From: UBA8296 sp031581145
GTDB lineage: Bacteria; Bacteroidota; Rhodothermia; Balneolales; Balneolaceae
Reading direction: 5' to 3'
Assembly: GCA_031581145.1 (NCBI GenBank)
Contig: JAVLBP010000007.1
Location: 15,228-79,227 of the forward strand
Length of the DNA stretch: 64,000 nt
This document shows positions 16,287 to 25,408 of this stretch, one piece after another; position 1 is the first letter of the stretch; each line of letters starts with the position of its first letter. The translations under genes and the position numbers were made by a program. Under the pieces are notes generated by a model. The model saw nothing but the letters and a program-made list of their open reading frames with translations. It searched no databases and was not told where the DNA came from.

Positions 16287-16301
16287 ATGACCAGCGGTCA
16301 T
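16287..16301. promoter_or_regulatory. candidate TetR operator, perfect palindrome
   Basis: ATGACC-AGC-GGTCAT is a perfect inverted repeat (arms 16287-16292 and 16296-16301). It is centred 62 bases upstream of the TetR start and lies in the divergent region shared with the SLBB export gene. The size and symmetry fit a TetR dimer site. Binding is inferred. Confidence 0.65.
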
Positions 16302-16380
16302 GAACTAACTATACGCAAACGCCATCAAGTAGTTTCATCGTTCGTTTTTTTGGGAAGTAACATTGGGAATAAACAAACGT

Positions 16381-16403
16381 GCAGTTTGTTTTATTTAAAC
16401 TGC
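16381..16403. promoter_or_regulatory. inverted repeat upstream of the SLBB gene
   Basis: GCAGTTT (16381-16387) and AAACTGC (16397-16403) form a perfect 7-bp inverted repeat around an A/T-rich 9-nt spacer, 46 bases before the SLBB start. It could bind a regulator of the polysaccharide genes or be a weak terminator. There is no U run after it. Confidence 0.4.
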
Positions 16404-16448
16404 TTTAGCGTGTATCTTTTGTATGTGATAAGAATAGACAAACCACGT

Positions 16449-17951
16449 ATGTCTGTAGCGCTAAAACCAATGGCTCAAAGAGTCAACAGGAGTAATGCCA
16501 CAAAGTACTATAAGGCAACATTCTTGCTTGCTCTTTTTTTGCTTCACGGCATGCTGGCCGTTTCATCTTTTGGGCAAGATATACCGCTCCCGACACAGAA
16601 TAATGGGCAGCAAAGCCAACGCCCTTTGCCCAGCGTATCGATTTCAAATCCGTTAAACCTTACCTCTAGAAGCATCAACGTTCACGTAACAGGTGACGTG
16701 CCTCTTACGGGTGTTTATAAAGTCCCTGTTGGGGCTAGAGTCGATGAAGTCTTATTTGGGTTCGATATTCTCAACAAGCAATCTGCGCTTGAGCAAGCAA
16801 CGCTTGACTTTCGCAATGTTCTTGTATTCACGCAAGATGGTGATACTCTTTCAAGCGACCTGCTAGCTTACAATTATGGTGGAAAGTTGTCGGAGAATGT
16901 GATTGTAAACGATGGAGATGTGATTCATATACGTCAAACAAATCCAAGATTTGAGCGGGTAAGTATTTCTGGTGAAGTCGTTCGCAATTTAGACCTCCCT
17001 TTTAAAGAAGGCGAAACGTTCGAAGATCTTTTAGAGATTGCCGGTGGGTTTAGTGACTATGCTTGGACAGATGAGATTGTCATGTTTTCTCCTGAGCGCA
17101 AGGTTATGCCTTTGTCTTCGGCACTTACATACCAGGTGCAGCCAAATGATCGATTCATTATCCGAAAAGATGACTCTAAACGTCCAGAGAGTACGGTAAA
17201 ATTAGTAGGTGAAGTACTTCAACCTGGTATTTACCCAATATTGGAAGACGAAACTCTTCTTGAGGAGATCTTGCTTGAGGCGGGTGGGTACACAAAAAAC
17301 CCCTCCAATCTCTCGATTATCGTTCACCGTAAAGATGACGACTCTAAACGGGAGCAATCTAGACAATCGGAAGAAGAACTCCAGCGATTTCAGACGGACC
17401 TACTTCGTCAGTCGCGAACACAACGCGTGACCCCTGATCAGTTACGCATGTCTGATCAGTATTTAGAAAATTTCCAGCTCTTCTTCGATGAGCTGGACAT
17501 GGAGCAAACCTATTTATATGTAAAACCTGAAGATGTGCAATCAAGCGGTGTTGCTCTGGCAGATCAAGATAGTATTGAGGTTCGGTATACTCCCAGTCAC
17601 ATCCGATTGATGGGACAAGTCAGTAAAAGTGGTTTTTATCCGCTGGAAGTGGGTAAAACTGTAGACGAGTATATCGCTGAGGCTGGAGGATTGGGACCTG
17701 CGTCCGATGATGATGGAATCTATGTGATCAAGAACATCTCTTATGCATGGGTGCCTGCTGAGGAAGCAACACTTGAACCAGGAGATATTCTTTTTGTTGA
17801 CCGCACGCCGATCACTACCTACGAAGTAGATCAACAACTTGAGATTCAGCGTTTAGAGGCTCAACTAGAACGACAGGAGTCTCGCTTCAGAACCGTCATT
17901 TCTACGGTGAATGCACTTGTTAGTGTGGTTCTTTTGCTGACACGACTCTAA
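16449..17951 (+). CDS. SLBB-domain polysaccharide export protein (Wza-like)
   Basis: The protein is about 500 residues from ATG 16449; ATG 16470 is also possible. The signal peptide is K-A-T-F-L-L-A-L-F-L-L-H-G ending near S-F-G-Q. It contains four SLBB-like modules, recognisable by V-x-G-x-V-x-x-x-G-x-Y followed by an A-G-G motif: V-T-G-D-V-P-L-T-G-V-Y, I-S-G-E-V, L-V-G-E-V-L-Q-P-G-I-Y and L-M-G-Q-V-S-K-S-G-F-Y. A coiled coil and a hydrophobic C-terminal helix (V-N-A-L-V-S-V-V-L-L-L) end the protein. Such proteins form or line the periplasmic/outer-membrane export path for capsule or exopolysaccharide. It heads the surface-polysaccharide region. Confidence 0.82.
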   Translation: MSVALKPMAQRVNRSNATKYYKATFLLALFLLHGMLAVSSFGQDIPLPTQNNGQQSQRPLPSVSISNPLNLTSRSINVHVTGDVPLTGVYKVPVGARVDEVLFGFDILNKQSALEQATLDFRNVLVFTQDGDTLSSDLLAYNYGGKLSENVIVNDGDVIHIRQTNPRFERVSISGEVVRNLDLPFKEGETFEDLLEIAGGFSDYAWTDEIVMFSPERKVMPLSSALTYQVQPNDRFIIRKDDSKRPESTVKLVGEVLQPGIYPILEDETLLEEILLEAGGYTKNPSNLSIIVHRKDDDSKREQSRQSEEELQRFQTDLLRQSRTQRVTPDQLRMSDQYLENFQLFFDELDMEQTYLYVKPEDVQSSGVALADQDSIEVRYTPSHIRLMGQVSKSGFYPLEVGKTVDEYIAEAGGLGPASDDDGIYVIKNISYAWVPAEEATLEPGDILFVDRTPITTYEVDQQLEIQRLEAQLERQESRFRTVISTVNALVSVVLLLTRL

Positions 17952-17959
17952 GACATCTC

Positions 17960-19186
17960 TTGAAGAGGATATTATACATCAGTCAGTATTATCCTCCAGA
18001 GGTTGGAGCAGGAGCCGTGAGAGCTGAGGTAATGACGCAGGCATTATCAGCAGCAGGCTACGAAATCCAAGTGTTAGCAGAGCGTCCCAATTACCCTCTT
18101 GGCCAGCCTTATCCTGGTTACAAAGATCACCTACATACTGAAGAAGTCTATAATGGAGTGTCGGTAACAAGGTCTTGGGTTGCGATGAATAGACGTCGCA
18201 ATCTATGGGAACAAATGACGTTTTACCTCTCCTTTATGGTGAGTTCACTGGTCACGGTTTTGCGATCTACGCAAAAATATGATCTAGTCATCGCCACCTC
18301 ACCGCCCATTTTTGGAGCCATCACTGGCGCCTTGTTAAGCCAATGGTTAAGATGCCCTTTTGTGCTAGAAGTTCGTGATCTGTGGCCTGATTCAGCTGTA
18401 AAAAAAGAGCTTTACTCGAATGACTCTTGGTTTATCCAAGTCGGAAAAAAAGTAGAGGCATGGCTATACAGACGAGCAGATCATGTCATAGCTGTTACCG
18501 ATGCAGCAGAATCTATTATACAACAAAAAGGGAACCACAACCGAACTAGTGTCATCTGGAATGGGGTCGATACAGACCTATTCAGAAAAATCCCGTCAGA
18601 GGTCTGGCCCCAAGACGCTAAAAAACGCAAGGGTGTTTTTCGTGTTGGATATGTAGGTTCTTTAGGCCAAATCCATGATATCAAGTCGTTTATCCTAGCT
18701 GCAAAGGAAGTGGAAAGTGATCATGATATTGAATTCATGATTGTAGGCGATGGTGGTCAACAAAATCAACTTCAAAACCTTTTAGAGACCATTCAACCAA
18801 ACAATGTTCGTTGGGTGGGTTTAAAACCGCATGATGACGTACCTGCATTTATGTCTAGTTTTGATCTTGCAGTAAACCCAATTCATGATTCAGAGGCATT
18901 CCGCTCTATCATTACTGTAAAATTTTATGAGTACCTAGCATGCGAAGTACCTGTGATATGCCTTGCTAGTGGAATTCAGGAACGAATGGCCAACGCCTCT
19001 GGAGCAGCTATCGTACACCCACCGAGTGATTGGCAGTCACTGGCAGATGATGTCGTTAGATTGAAGAAAAATCCAAGAGAGCTTAATGACCTTAAATCCA
19101 ACGCTCGACCCTTTGTGGAGACCCACTACTCTAGAAGCTCTCAAGCTGCGCAGATGGTCGATTTTGTGGGGTCAATGGATCTTTAG
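17960..19186 (+). CDS. GT4 glycosyltransferase (WbuB-like), TTG start
   Basis: The 408-residue protein starts with TTG at 17960, where M-K-R-I-L-Y-I-S-Q-Y-Y-P-P-E-V-G begins. No ATG lies nearby. The GT-B fold shows the N-terminal G-A-G-A-V-R-A loop, the V-R-D-L-W-P-D-S motif typical of WbuB-type sugar transferases, and a C-terminal nucleotide-sugar domain with V-G-Y-V-G-S-L-G and K-F-Y-E-Y-L-A-C-E-V-P. It probably adds a sugar to a lipid-linked polysaccharide unit at the cytoplasmic face. It lies 8 bases after the SLBB gene, in the same operon. Confidence 0.88.
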   Translation: MKRILYISQYYPPEVGAGAVRAEVMTQALSAAGYEIQVLAERPNYPLGQPYPGYKDHLHTEEVYNGVSVTRSWVAMNRRRNLWEQMTFYLSFMVSSLVTVLRSTQKYDLVIATSPPIFGAITGALLSQWLRCPFVLEVRDLWPDSAVKKELYSNDSWFIQVGKKVEAWLYRRADHVIAVTDAAESIIQQKGNHNRTSVIWNGVDTDLFRKIPSEVWPQDAKKRKGVFRVGYVGSLGQIHDIKSFILAAKEVESDHDIEFMIVGDGGQQNQLQNLLETIQPNNVRWVGLKPHDDVPAFMSSFDLAVNPIHDSEAFRSIITVKFYEYLACEVPVICLASGIQERMANASGAAIVHPPSDWQSLADDVVRLKKNPRELNDLKSNARPFVETHYSRSSQAAQMVDFVGSMDL

Positions 19187-19196
19187 CCATTGATTC

Positions 19197-19244
19197 AAAT
19201 TCTTGAATCTTCAAGCTTGTGAATCTTCAAGTCTATGAATCTTC
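19197..19244. repeat. 16-bp tandem repeat (three units) spanning the O-antigen ligase stop codon
   Basis: AAATTCTTGAATCTTC, AAGCTTGTGAATCTTC and AAGTCTATGAATCTTC follow each other without gaps. The minus-strand ligase gene reads through two units, and its TGA stop (19213-19211) falls at the junction of units one and two. The unit is not a multiple of three, so each copy is in a different frame. Confidence 0.9.
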
Positions 19245-20611
19245 ACGTAAGCAAGCATGCAACCCAGGACGACCATAAGGGGTGCGTTAGTGAGAAACCG
19301 TGGTAAAAATTGATGGAAGACAAAATACGCCAGAAAGGTACCAAGTAGGGTGATGCCTAGTATATGACCCCATGAGCCAATCTGTTGTTTATACGATTGC
19401 ATCGATTGCCACGCCATCCGACCCATAGCTAAAATGATTCCGTGAAATAGAAGGAATCCAGCGAGACCAAGCTCTGCCAACATTTGGTAGGAAATATTAT
19501 GGGGTTCATTCACATAGGTAATACTATACAAGTCATAGCGTCGGGCAAATTCATATGAAAAATCCCGATAGCCTACACCAAATCCCCATGAGTCGGCAAA
19601 CATTTCTAAGGCTGCTTGCCCAAGAAGAAGTCGGATTGAACTTGAAGCATCACTTGAGATATCCAGCAAGCTTAAGGCTCGATCTGCCACAGAAAAAAAC
19701 AGAACTTGAACCTGAGGAATAGTCAGTAGTGCCAGGACAGAAACACCAAAACCAAGCCATACAAATCGGAAGTTTTTGAGTTGCCAAATCACAAAACCAA
19801 CAAGTATCACAACAGCTACCCAACTACTTCTTGAGTAGGTTGATAGAATCCCTGCGATTAAAATGAGTAATGAAACGACAGCTAAGACTCTTTGCCAAAC
19901 AGCCATGGATCGGCTATGTAGAAGCGCCGTGGTAAAGGCGATACCTACGAGCAATGACGAGGCAAAGATATTTGGATCTGCATCGGTCACTGCGGCACGA
20001 CTGGCAACACCAATTCCACGGAGTTGAATGTTAATCGCTGCCTGTTCAGGATTCAAAATGGTAAACACAGCGGCGTAACCTGCAAGTGCTGTCACCAACG
20101 CCGTAATGAAGATCAACAAGATGGCCAGCTGTCTTTTTGTCTGAAGCACCTGAACTAGATAGAACACAAAGACAAAATTCAAAGAGACGCGGAGAAGACG
20201 GAGCAACCCTTCTTCTACATTGGTGCTAAACAGCATGGAAAAACACGCTAATGCCAACAATGCCACCACTGGCCACTCAATCCCAAGGAGTGTTAGTCGA
20301 TTTGAAGTGATTGAGCGATGTATACTCCACAACCCAATTGCTAGGATAAACATAATCTGGAATGGAGTAATCGGAAGGGTAAGCTCAAAGACTTCAGCAA
20401 AAATCCCTCCCAAAAAGGCTGATAAACATAAAGGAAGGGCAACCCAAAAAGGATCTTCCACGGATTTCAGGGCCCAAACGAACGCTGCTGGTAGACCGAT
20501 CAAGACCAAGATAGCTACAAAAGGATCGAACCGTGTCAGTAAAGGAGCTATAAACACAAGAAAGGCAAGCCCTGCTGCCACTGAAAGTCCTATGGGGCGT
20601 GAGAGGGTCAC
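19211..20611 (-). CDS. O-antigen ligase/polymerase (Wzy/WaaL family)
   Basis: The 466-residue protein has about 11-12 membrane helices and one large periplasmic loop (about 305-375) containing R-L-L-L-G-Q-A-A-L-E-M-F-A-D and G-F-G-V-G-Y-R-D-F, followed by N-E-P-H-N. This H-N motif and layout are characteristic of the O-antigen ligase superfamily. The start is a GTG overlapping the upstream Wzz-like stop (GTGA). It may polymerise or ligate the surface polysaccharide. The gene ends inside a tandem repeat. Confidence 0.85.
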   Translation of the reverse strand: MTLSRPIGLSVAAGLAFLVFIAPLLTRFDPFVAILVLIGLPAAFVWALKSVEDPFWVALPLCLSAFLGGIFAEVFELTLPITPFQIMFILAIGLWSIHRSITSNRLTLLGIEWPVVALLALACFSMLFSTNVEEGLLRLLRVSLNFVFVFYLVQVLQTKRQLAILLIFITALVTALAGYAAVFTILNPEQAAINIQLRGIGVASRAAVTDADPNIFASSLLVGIAFTTALLHSRSMAVWQRVLAVVSLLILIAGILSTYSRSSWVAVVILVGFVIWQLKNFRFVWLGFGVSVLALLTIPQVQVLFFSVADRALSLLDISSDASSSIRLLLGQAALEMFADSWGFGVGYRDFSYEFARRYDLYSITYVNEPHNISYQMLAELGLAGFLLFHGIILAMGRMAWQSMQSYKQQIGSWGHILGITLLGTFLAYFVFHQFLPRFLTNAPLMVVLGCMLAYVKIHRLEDSQA

Positions 20612-21828
20612 GATGTTTTAAAAGCCTGCATCAACTCTTGATACTTTTGATAAGCCTCGCTTTGTTCTCCTTGTTTACCCTTTCGAATAAAGTCTGCGAA
20701 AGAGACCGCAAAAAAGGCTGCAAACAACCCAAAGAAGAAACCAGCAATGACAATGAATGCTCGCTTCGGTTTTTCTTTGTATGTAGGAAGGTTGGGTTGA
20801 TCAATTAATTCAATACCTGAGTTGGATTCCATTACCATCATTTTTTGCTGTTCATATTGAGGAAGAAGAACCTTATAAATCTCCTGCTGAACAGTAGCTT
20901 CACGGAACAACCTGAGATATTCAGCTGCTAAGGAAGGCATCTCTTCAAGTGATGGAAATACATCAAGGGTAGCATCTGTAAAAAGTTTCTCAGGGGAGTC
21001 AATTGTATCACCTGAGTCAATTGCATCTGATGGCTTGTTGATTAACTCGCTGTAGGTCTCCTCGAGCTGTCGTTTTCGCTCGAGCAACTCGGTAATCTCC
21101 CCAGATGAGGCACTTAGTAACGATTGAGCCACACCAATCTCAACATCTAAAGCAGTCATCTGTGCCTTGACCTGTGCAGCATTGCCAATCAGAGCCGCTG
21201 TTTGCGTTTGAGGCTCTAAAATGCCATAAGTTTCCTGAAAGTCGACAAGCTCTTGTGTCGCTGTTTCAAGATCAGACAAGTTTTGTTGGTATCGAGCCTC
21301 ATAAGCTGTGAGCATACGCTGAGCATTGCGTCGATTGATCTCCACCATCCTCTTCTCTAGTTCATCTAGATAGAATTCCACCATCTCTTTGGCCCTTTGT
21401 GGATCTCGGTCAAGAACCGAGATTGAGACGGATACGATGGGATTAAACCCAATCCCGGCTTCTCTGATCTCTTCAATAATCGTATTCTCTTCAAGTTTTA
21501 AACGAAGTTCTTCTTGAATCTCTTTTTCGTATACCGAGGCTAGATCAAACTCCTCAATCACAGCGTCGAGCATCGTTCTACTTCGTAAAATTATAGCAGA
21601 CTGCTCTGTATTAACTTTCTCACCGCCCGAAGGAAGATTGGTGAAATTGCTGATTAATCCACCAAGTGATCCACTCACAGAGCTATCGTATTGCACATAT
21701 TTTGCTGTAGACATGTACGTTTTGGGCCAAAGCAGTGCTACGCCTAAACTCAGGAGGGTAATGCCAGTTAGAATGCCAAAAAAACGACCTCTGTAGCGAG
21801 CTATGACAATAAAGATGTCTATAAACAT
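20608..21828 (-). CDS. Wzz/GNVR-type polysaccharide chain-length protein
   Basis: The 406-residue protein has an N-terminal membrane helix (about 15-35), a long periplasmic part dominated by coiled coil (about 160-310), and a C-terminal helix (about 355-378) preceded by the proline-rich P-T-Y-K-E-K-P-K-R-A of PCP proteins. It lacks a fused tyrosine kinase. It should set polymer length together with the Wzy-like protein encoded 4 bases into its 3' end. The gene is divergent from the flippase gene. Confidence 0.88.
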   Translation of the reverse strand: MFIDIFIVIARYRGRFFGILTGITLLSLGVALLWPKTYMSTAKYVQYDSSVSGSLGGLISNFTNLPSGGEKVNTEQSAIILRSRTMLDAVIEEFDLASVYEKEIQEELRLKLEENTIIEEIREAGIGFNPIVSVSISVLDRDPQRAKEMVEFYLDELEKRMVEINRRNAQRMLTAYEARYQQNLSDLETATQELVDFQETYGILEPQTQTAALIGNAAQVKAQMTALDVEIGVAQSLLSASSGEITELLERKRQLEETYSELINKPSDAIDSGDTIDSPEKLFTDATLDVFPSLEEMPSLAAEYLRLFREATVQQEIYKVLLPQYEQQKMMVMESNSGIELIDQPNLPTYKEKPKRAFIVIAGFFFGLFAAFFAVSFADFIRKGKQGEQSEAYQKYQELMQAFKTS

Positions 21829-21972
21829 ACTGTGCCTATGGGTTTATGAATTGGCTCAATGGGGTAAAGATAATGGCTTTTTTCAGAAACTATGTTTTTG
21901 ACTCTTTTAGACACTCCTTAAGGTTAGCCCCTACTCATCAACATTTTAGCCAAACCTTCCGTAGCTTTTTAT

Positions 21973-23292
21973 ATGGCTTTCCCCATCTCTGTATCCGGCT
22001 CAGCGATCAAGCAGGTGCGCTCCCTAACCATAGGAACGTTTGTCGCTCAATTATTGGTGCTTGCCTCAAGTCCTTGGATATCCAGACTCTATAGCCCTGA
22101 AGAATTTGCAACCTACGGGTTATTTGCCTCCTTCGTACTTGTAGGCTCTATAATAATGACTGCTGGTTATGATGCTGCCATTCCCCTGCCAAAAGAAGAT
22201 GGAGATGCTCGTGCTTTACTACGAAGTGTCCTTCAATTGTGCCTCATTTGGACACTCGTTGGTACACTGTGTATTGCAAGCATTCATGAAAGATTTCACC
22301 CTGTTTGGATAGGGTTGCCTCTCGCCATTGGACTTCACGGAGCCATGCAAGTTTGGACCCAATGGACTCTACGAACTGAGCAAATTAACACTCAGGCGTG
22401 GTCAAAAGTAGCTATGTCTGCTGTATTGGTCAGTACTCAGTTGGTTGGTGGACGTGGTGGACTCGGGTCATTCGGATTAATTATTGGATACATACTCGGC
22501 CGAGTTGTGTCGATTGGCATTCAACGTGATTCACTGCTTCAAGATGGGGCAAAAGACTCTTTTGAAGGGGGTAAACACACGTTTTCATGGCATAAAATGT
22601 CTCTTGGACTTCAAAACCAAAGGCGTGTACTCAAAGAATACATACAACAACCCATGTTTGTGATGCCATCTAGTCTTTTGAGCATGGCTGCCAAAGAGGT
22701 TCCTGTCTTTTTGGTCGCAGCATGGTTTAGCCAGGAACTGCTTGGTCAATATAGTTTTGCCTATAGGATATTGGCAGCACCTGCAACTCTTTTGGCAATG
22801 AGCCTGGGTGCCATTTTTACTCAAAGAGCAGCCAAAAGGGTTCAAGAGCAACAAGTATTGGGGGTGTGGGTTCAAAAACTATGGGGTAGCTTGGCAGGTA
22901 CCGCCTTCCTTCCATTCCTTATGATTGGCTTGTTTGGTAAGCCATTGTTCACATGGGTTTTTGGTGAACCTTGGGCGGTTGCAGGTGAATTATCACAATG
23001 GCTTTCATTGATGTTGTTTTTGCAATTTATCACGTTGCCGACATCTAGAATTTTAATGGTCATAGGTGCTGCCAAATGGCAACCCATTTCTTCAGGTATT
23101 GACCTTTTTGTACGCATACTTGCGCTTTGGTTTGGGTATACTCAAGGTGGAGCATTTGCCGAGCCAGGGTTTTTAGGGGCTATTCAAACCATGGTGATCG
23201 CTCAGGCTCTTGTACAAATAGGAAACCTAATCCTGATTTGGTCTATTACTAAAGCCTATGACAGGAACGTGAAGCACAACGGAAAGCAATAA
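21973..23292 (+). CDS. oligosaccharide flippase (Wzx-like)
   Basis: The 439-residue protein has about 12 membrane helices of the MATE/PST flippase type. It begins with a basic patch and T-I-G-T-F-V-A-Q-L-L-V-L-A-S-S-P-W-I-S-R-L-Y-S-P-E-E-F, the usual N-terminus of Wzx proteins. It should flip lipid-linked repeat units across the inner membrane. The 144-base gap before it, shared with the divergent Wzz-like gene, is A/T-rich and must hold both promoters. I see no clear motif there. Confidence 0.87.
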   Translation: MAFPISVSGSAIKQVRSLTIGTFVAQLLVLASSPWISRLYSPEEFATYGLFASFVLVGSIIMTAGYDAAIPLPKEDGDARALLRSVLQLCLIWTLVGTLCIASIHERFHPVWIGLPLAIGLHGAMQVWTQWTLRTEQINTQAWSKVAMSAVLVSTQLVGGRGGLGSFGLIIGYILGRVVSIGIQRDSLLQDGAKDSFEGGKHTFSWHKMSLGLQNQRRVLKEYIQQPMFVMPSSLLSMAAKEVPVFLVAAWFSQELLGQYSFAYRILAAPATLLAMSLGAIFTQRAAKRVQEQQVLGVWVQKLWGSLAGTAFLPFLMIGLFGKPLFTWVFGEPWAVAGELSQWLSLMLFLQFITLPTSRILMVIGAAKWQPISSGIDLFVRILALWFGYTQGGAFAEPGFLGAIQTMVIAQALVQIGNLILIWSITKAYDRNVKHNGKQ

Positions 23293-23311
23293 CCAACCAA
23301 GTGGCAATACA

Positions 23312-24493
23312 TTGAAGCTTGTTATTCTTAATCACCGCTTTCCTACACAAAGAGATCCTTCTGCACAGACCTTTATCAAGGATCATGTAGACATGATGCT
23401 ACGTGAAACAGCCATGGATGTATCACTGGTTGTACCAAGAGTATACTCAGTACCTGGATCTCGACGCTGGAGAAGAGATCATAGTCCTCTACAAACAACA
23501 GTCTCTTCGACGCGACCCTACTACTTATCGATTCCAAAAATGGGACTTCCGGCTCAAAATGGTGAAGCTTTTGGCAAAGCAGCCCTGGCAGCTGTGAAAA
23601 CTATTGGAGATCCTGCCGACACCATAATCCATGCTCATATGGTGTATCCCGCTGGCTTTGGATTGCATGTGCTTGCAAACCATGGGTACAAAACCGTACT
23701 GAGCATCCACGGCTCCGATTGGTTTCATGCCGAGCGCTATCCAGTTTTGACAGCCAAGGCATGTACCTCCGCTGAGATTATCCTGACAAGTAGTGAATCT
23801 CTCGCTCGTGAGGTAAAAGATTGGGCCGAAACACACCGTTTAGGCAGCCTTAACGTGCTCCCTGTAATGAACGCGGTTGACACAGAGCTATTTAAACCCG
23901 AGGAGCTCAACAACAAGGCCAAAACCCGCTTAGGATGGCACCCGAAGGAACCTCATGTTTTATTCGTAGGCAGGCCCCACCCTGTAAAAGGGCTGGATAT
24001 CTTACTTGAAGCACTCGCTTTGTGGCCTAAAGATGAAGTACCATTCCCGCACATTCATCTTGTGGGAGTTGGCGATGGAAGCAAAACACACCATGACCTA
24101 TGGCGTCAAGCACAACAGTTCCTGCCTCCTGAGCGTTATGCAAAAATCCATATGGAACCACCCGTCACTCGAGAAAACCTGGTCTCAGCCTACCAAGCAG
24201 CAGATTTGTATGTGTTGCCGAGCCGATCAGAAGGATTTAATGTGTCGCTCTTGGAGGCCGCTGCTTGCCAGTGCACAATCGTAGCAACAGATGTGGGCGG
24301 CAATCGAACTATAGCTGGCCAGCAAGGGAATCTGTGTGTAGAACCAGAAAATGCACCTGCACTTTTGGAGGCCATCATCTCAGCACTTCAATCATCAGAA
24401 TCTCACGAATCCGCCATGCGCAATAAAATTATAGATCAATACTCCTTTGCCGCCATGGCAAAACGTTTGATATCAGTATATGAGTCACTTTAA
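23312..24493 (+). CDS. GT4 glycosyltransferase, TTG start
   Basis: The 393-residue protein starts at TTG 23312 (M-K-L-V-I-L-N-H-R-F-P), 19 bases after the flippase stop. The GT-B fold has H-G-S-D-W in the N-terminal domain and V-G-R-P-H-P-V-K-G plus R-S-E-G-F-N-V-S-L-L-E-A-A-A-C in the C-terminal one. E-x7-E is the donor-binding signature of GT4. It probably takes part in the same surface glycan as the flippase. The acceptor and sugar cannot be told. Confidence 0.87.
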   Translation: MKLVILNHRFPTQRDPSAQTFIKDHVDMMLRETAMDVSLVVPRVYSVPGSRRWRRDHSPLQTTVSSTRPYYLSIPKMGLPAQNGEAFGKAALAAVKTIGDPADTIIHAHMVYPAGFGLHVLANHGYKTVLSIHGSDWFHAERYPVLTAKACTSAEIILTSSESLAREVKDWAETHRLGSLNVLPVMNAVDTELFKPEELNNKAKTRLGWHPKEPHVLFVGRPHPVKGLDILLEALALWPKDEVPFPHIHLVGVGDGSKTHHDLWRQAQQFLPPERYAKIHMEPPVTRENLVSAYQAADLYVLPSRSEGFNVSLLEAAACQCTIVATDVGGNRTIAGQQGNLCVEPENAPALLEAIISALQSSESHESAMRNKIIDQYSFAAMAKRLISVYESL

Positions 24494-24556
24494 ATGAAAA
24501 ATACCTCGGGCAGGATATACTGTTTACAATCATCATGAATAATGGTAGAAATGTCC

Positions 24557-25408
24557 TTAGGAACCACTCATGCCTTTGCGGATCCATGACTTGTAGGCTT
24601 CCACGCCCAGAAGTTGACCTAGCTTTATACGCATAAGAATCGCTGCATACTTAAGGGTCATCTTGATCCAAAAACTGAGTCCACCTACCTCATAAAAACG
24701 ACGGTGATGTCGTCTATAGAGCATCGCCGATCCTTTGTATTTCTTCGAGAGATTCAGGCTAATTGATTCCTGAGACGCATAATGACGACTTAGAATGTAA
24801 GGTAGATAGCCTAAGTCTGCATTCTTTGCCAATCGAATCAGCAAATCATACTCTTGGGATGACGGAAGGTCTTCGTCAAAACCACCTGTGTCCAACAGTG
24901 GTTGACGTTTGTACAAAACAGCCTCTGTTCCTGTATTAGCAAAACCATTCAAGAATGAGACGTATGACGGATAGTGCTGGGTATTATGAATGACCAACCT
25001 TTCCCCAAAACGTTCATCTTCAACGTCATGCGTTACACCAAAGATGGAAGCATCCGAAGTTGCAAGAAACTCCACTTGCCTAGCAATCTTTTCAGGAAAA
25101 ATCTCGTCATCATCATCCAAAAAACAGATGTACTCACCCCGTGATTCATGAAGTCCACGGTTGCGTGCGGCAGGTGCACCAACGTTCTTTTCCTGTCGTA
25201 TCCAACGAATGGAAGGGTGCTGTTGATATGCTTGCGACATCGATTCGTGTGCCGGTGGACTGGATGCATCATCTACCACGATGATTTCCAGTGACTCGTA
25301 GGTCTGCTTCAAAGATGAATCGATCGCCCTTTGGAGCGAGAGCGTTCGATTATGAGTTGGAATAAGTATCGATACAAGTGGGCCTCCCTTCACCTCACTC
25401 ATACTCAC
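24557..25408 (-). CDS. GT2 family glycosyltransferase
   Basis: The 283-residue protein is a GT-A fold enzyme. It has V-S-I-L-I-P-T-H-N-R at the N-terminus, V-V-D-D-A-S, the metal-binding F-L-D-D-D-D, and a C-terminal basic region with a hydrophobic helix (about 245-265). The GTG at 25408 overlaps the pyrB stop; ATG 25402 is the alternative. It therefore rides at the end of the pyrR-pyrB transcript although it belongs functionally with the polysaccharide genes on its other side. Confidence 0.87.
   Translation of the reverse strand: MSMSEVKGGPLVSILIPTHNRTLSLQRAIDSSLKQTYESLEIIVVDDASSPPAHESMSQAYQQHPSIRWIRQEKNVGAPAARNRGLHESRGEYICFLDDDDEIFPEKIARQVEFLATSDASIFGVTHDVEDERFGERLVIHNTQHYPSYVSFLNGFANTGTEAVLYKRQPLLDTGGFDEDLPSSQEYDLLIRLAKNADLGYLPYILSRHYASQESISLNLSKKYKGSAMLYRRHHRRFYEVGGLSFWIKMTLKYAAILMRIKLGQLLGVEAYKSWIRKGMSGS

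Noticed and set aside
16233..16301. N-terminal extension of the TetR gene to 16301
   Set aside because: The extra residues lack similarity to TetR proteins and cover the palindromic operator; ATG 16232 gives a normal-length regulator.
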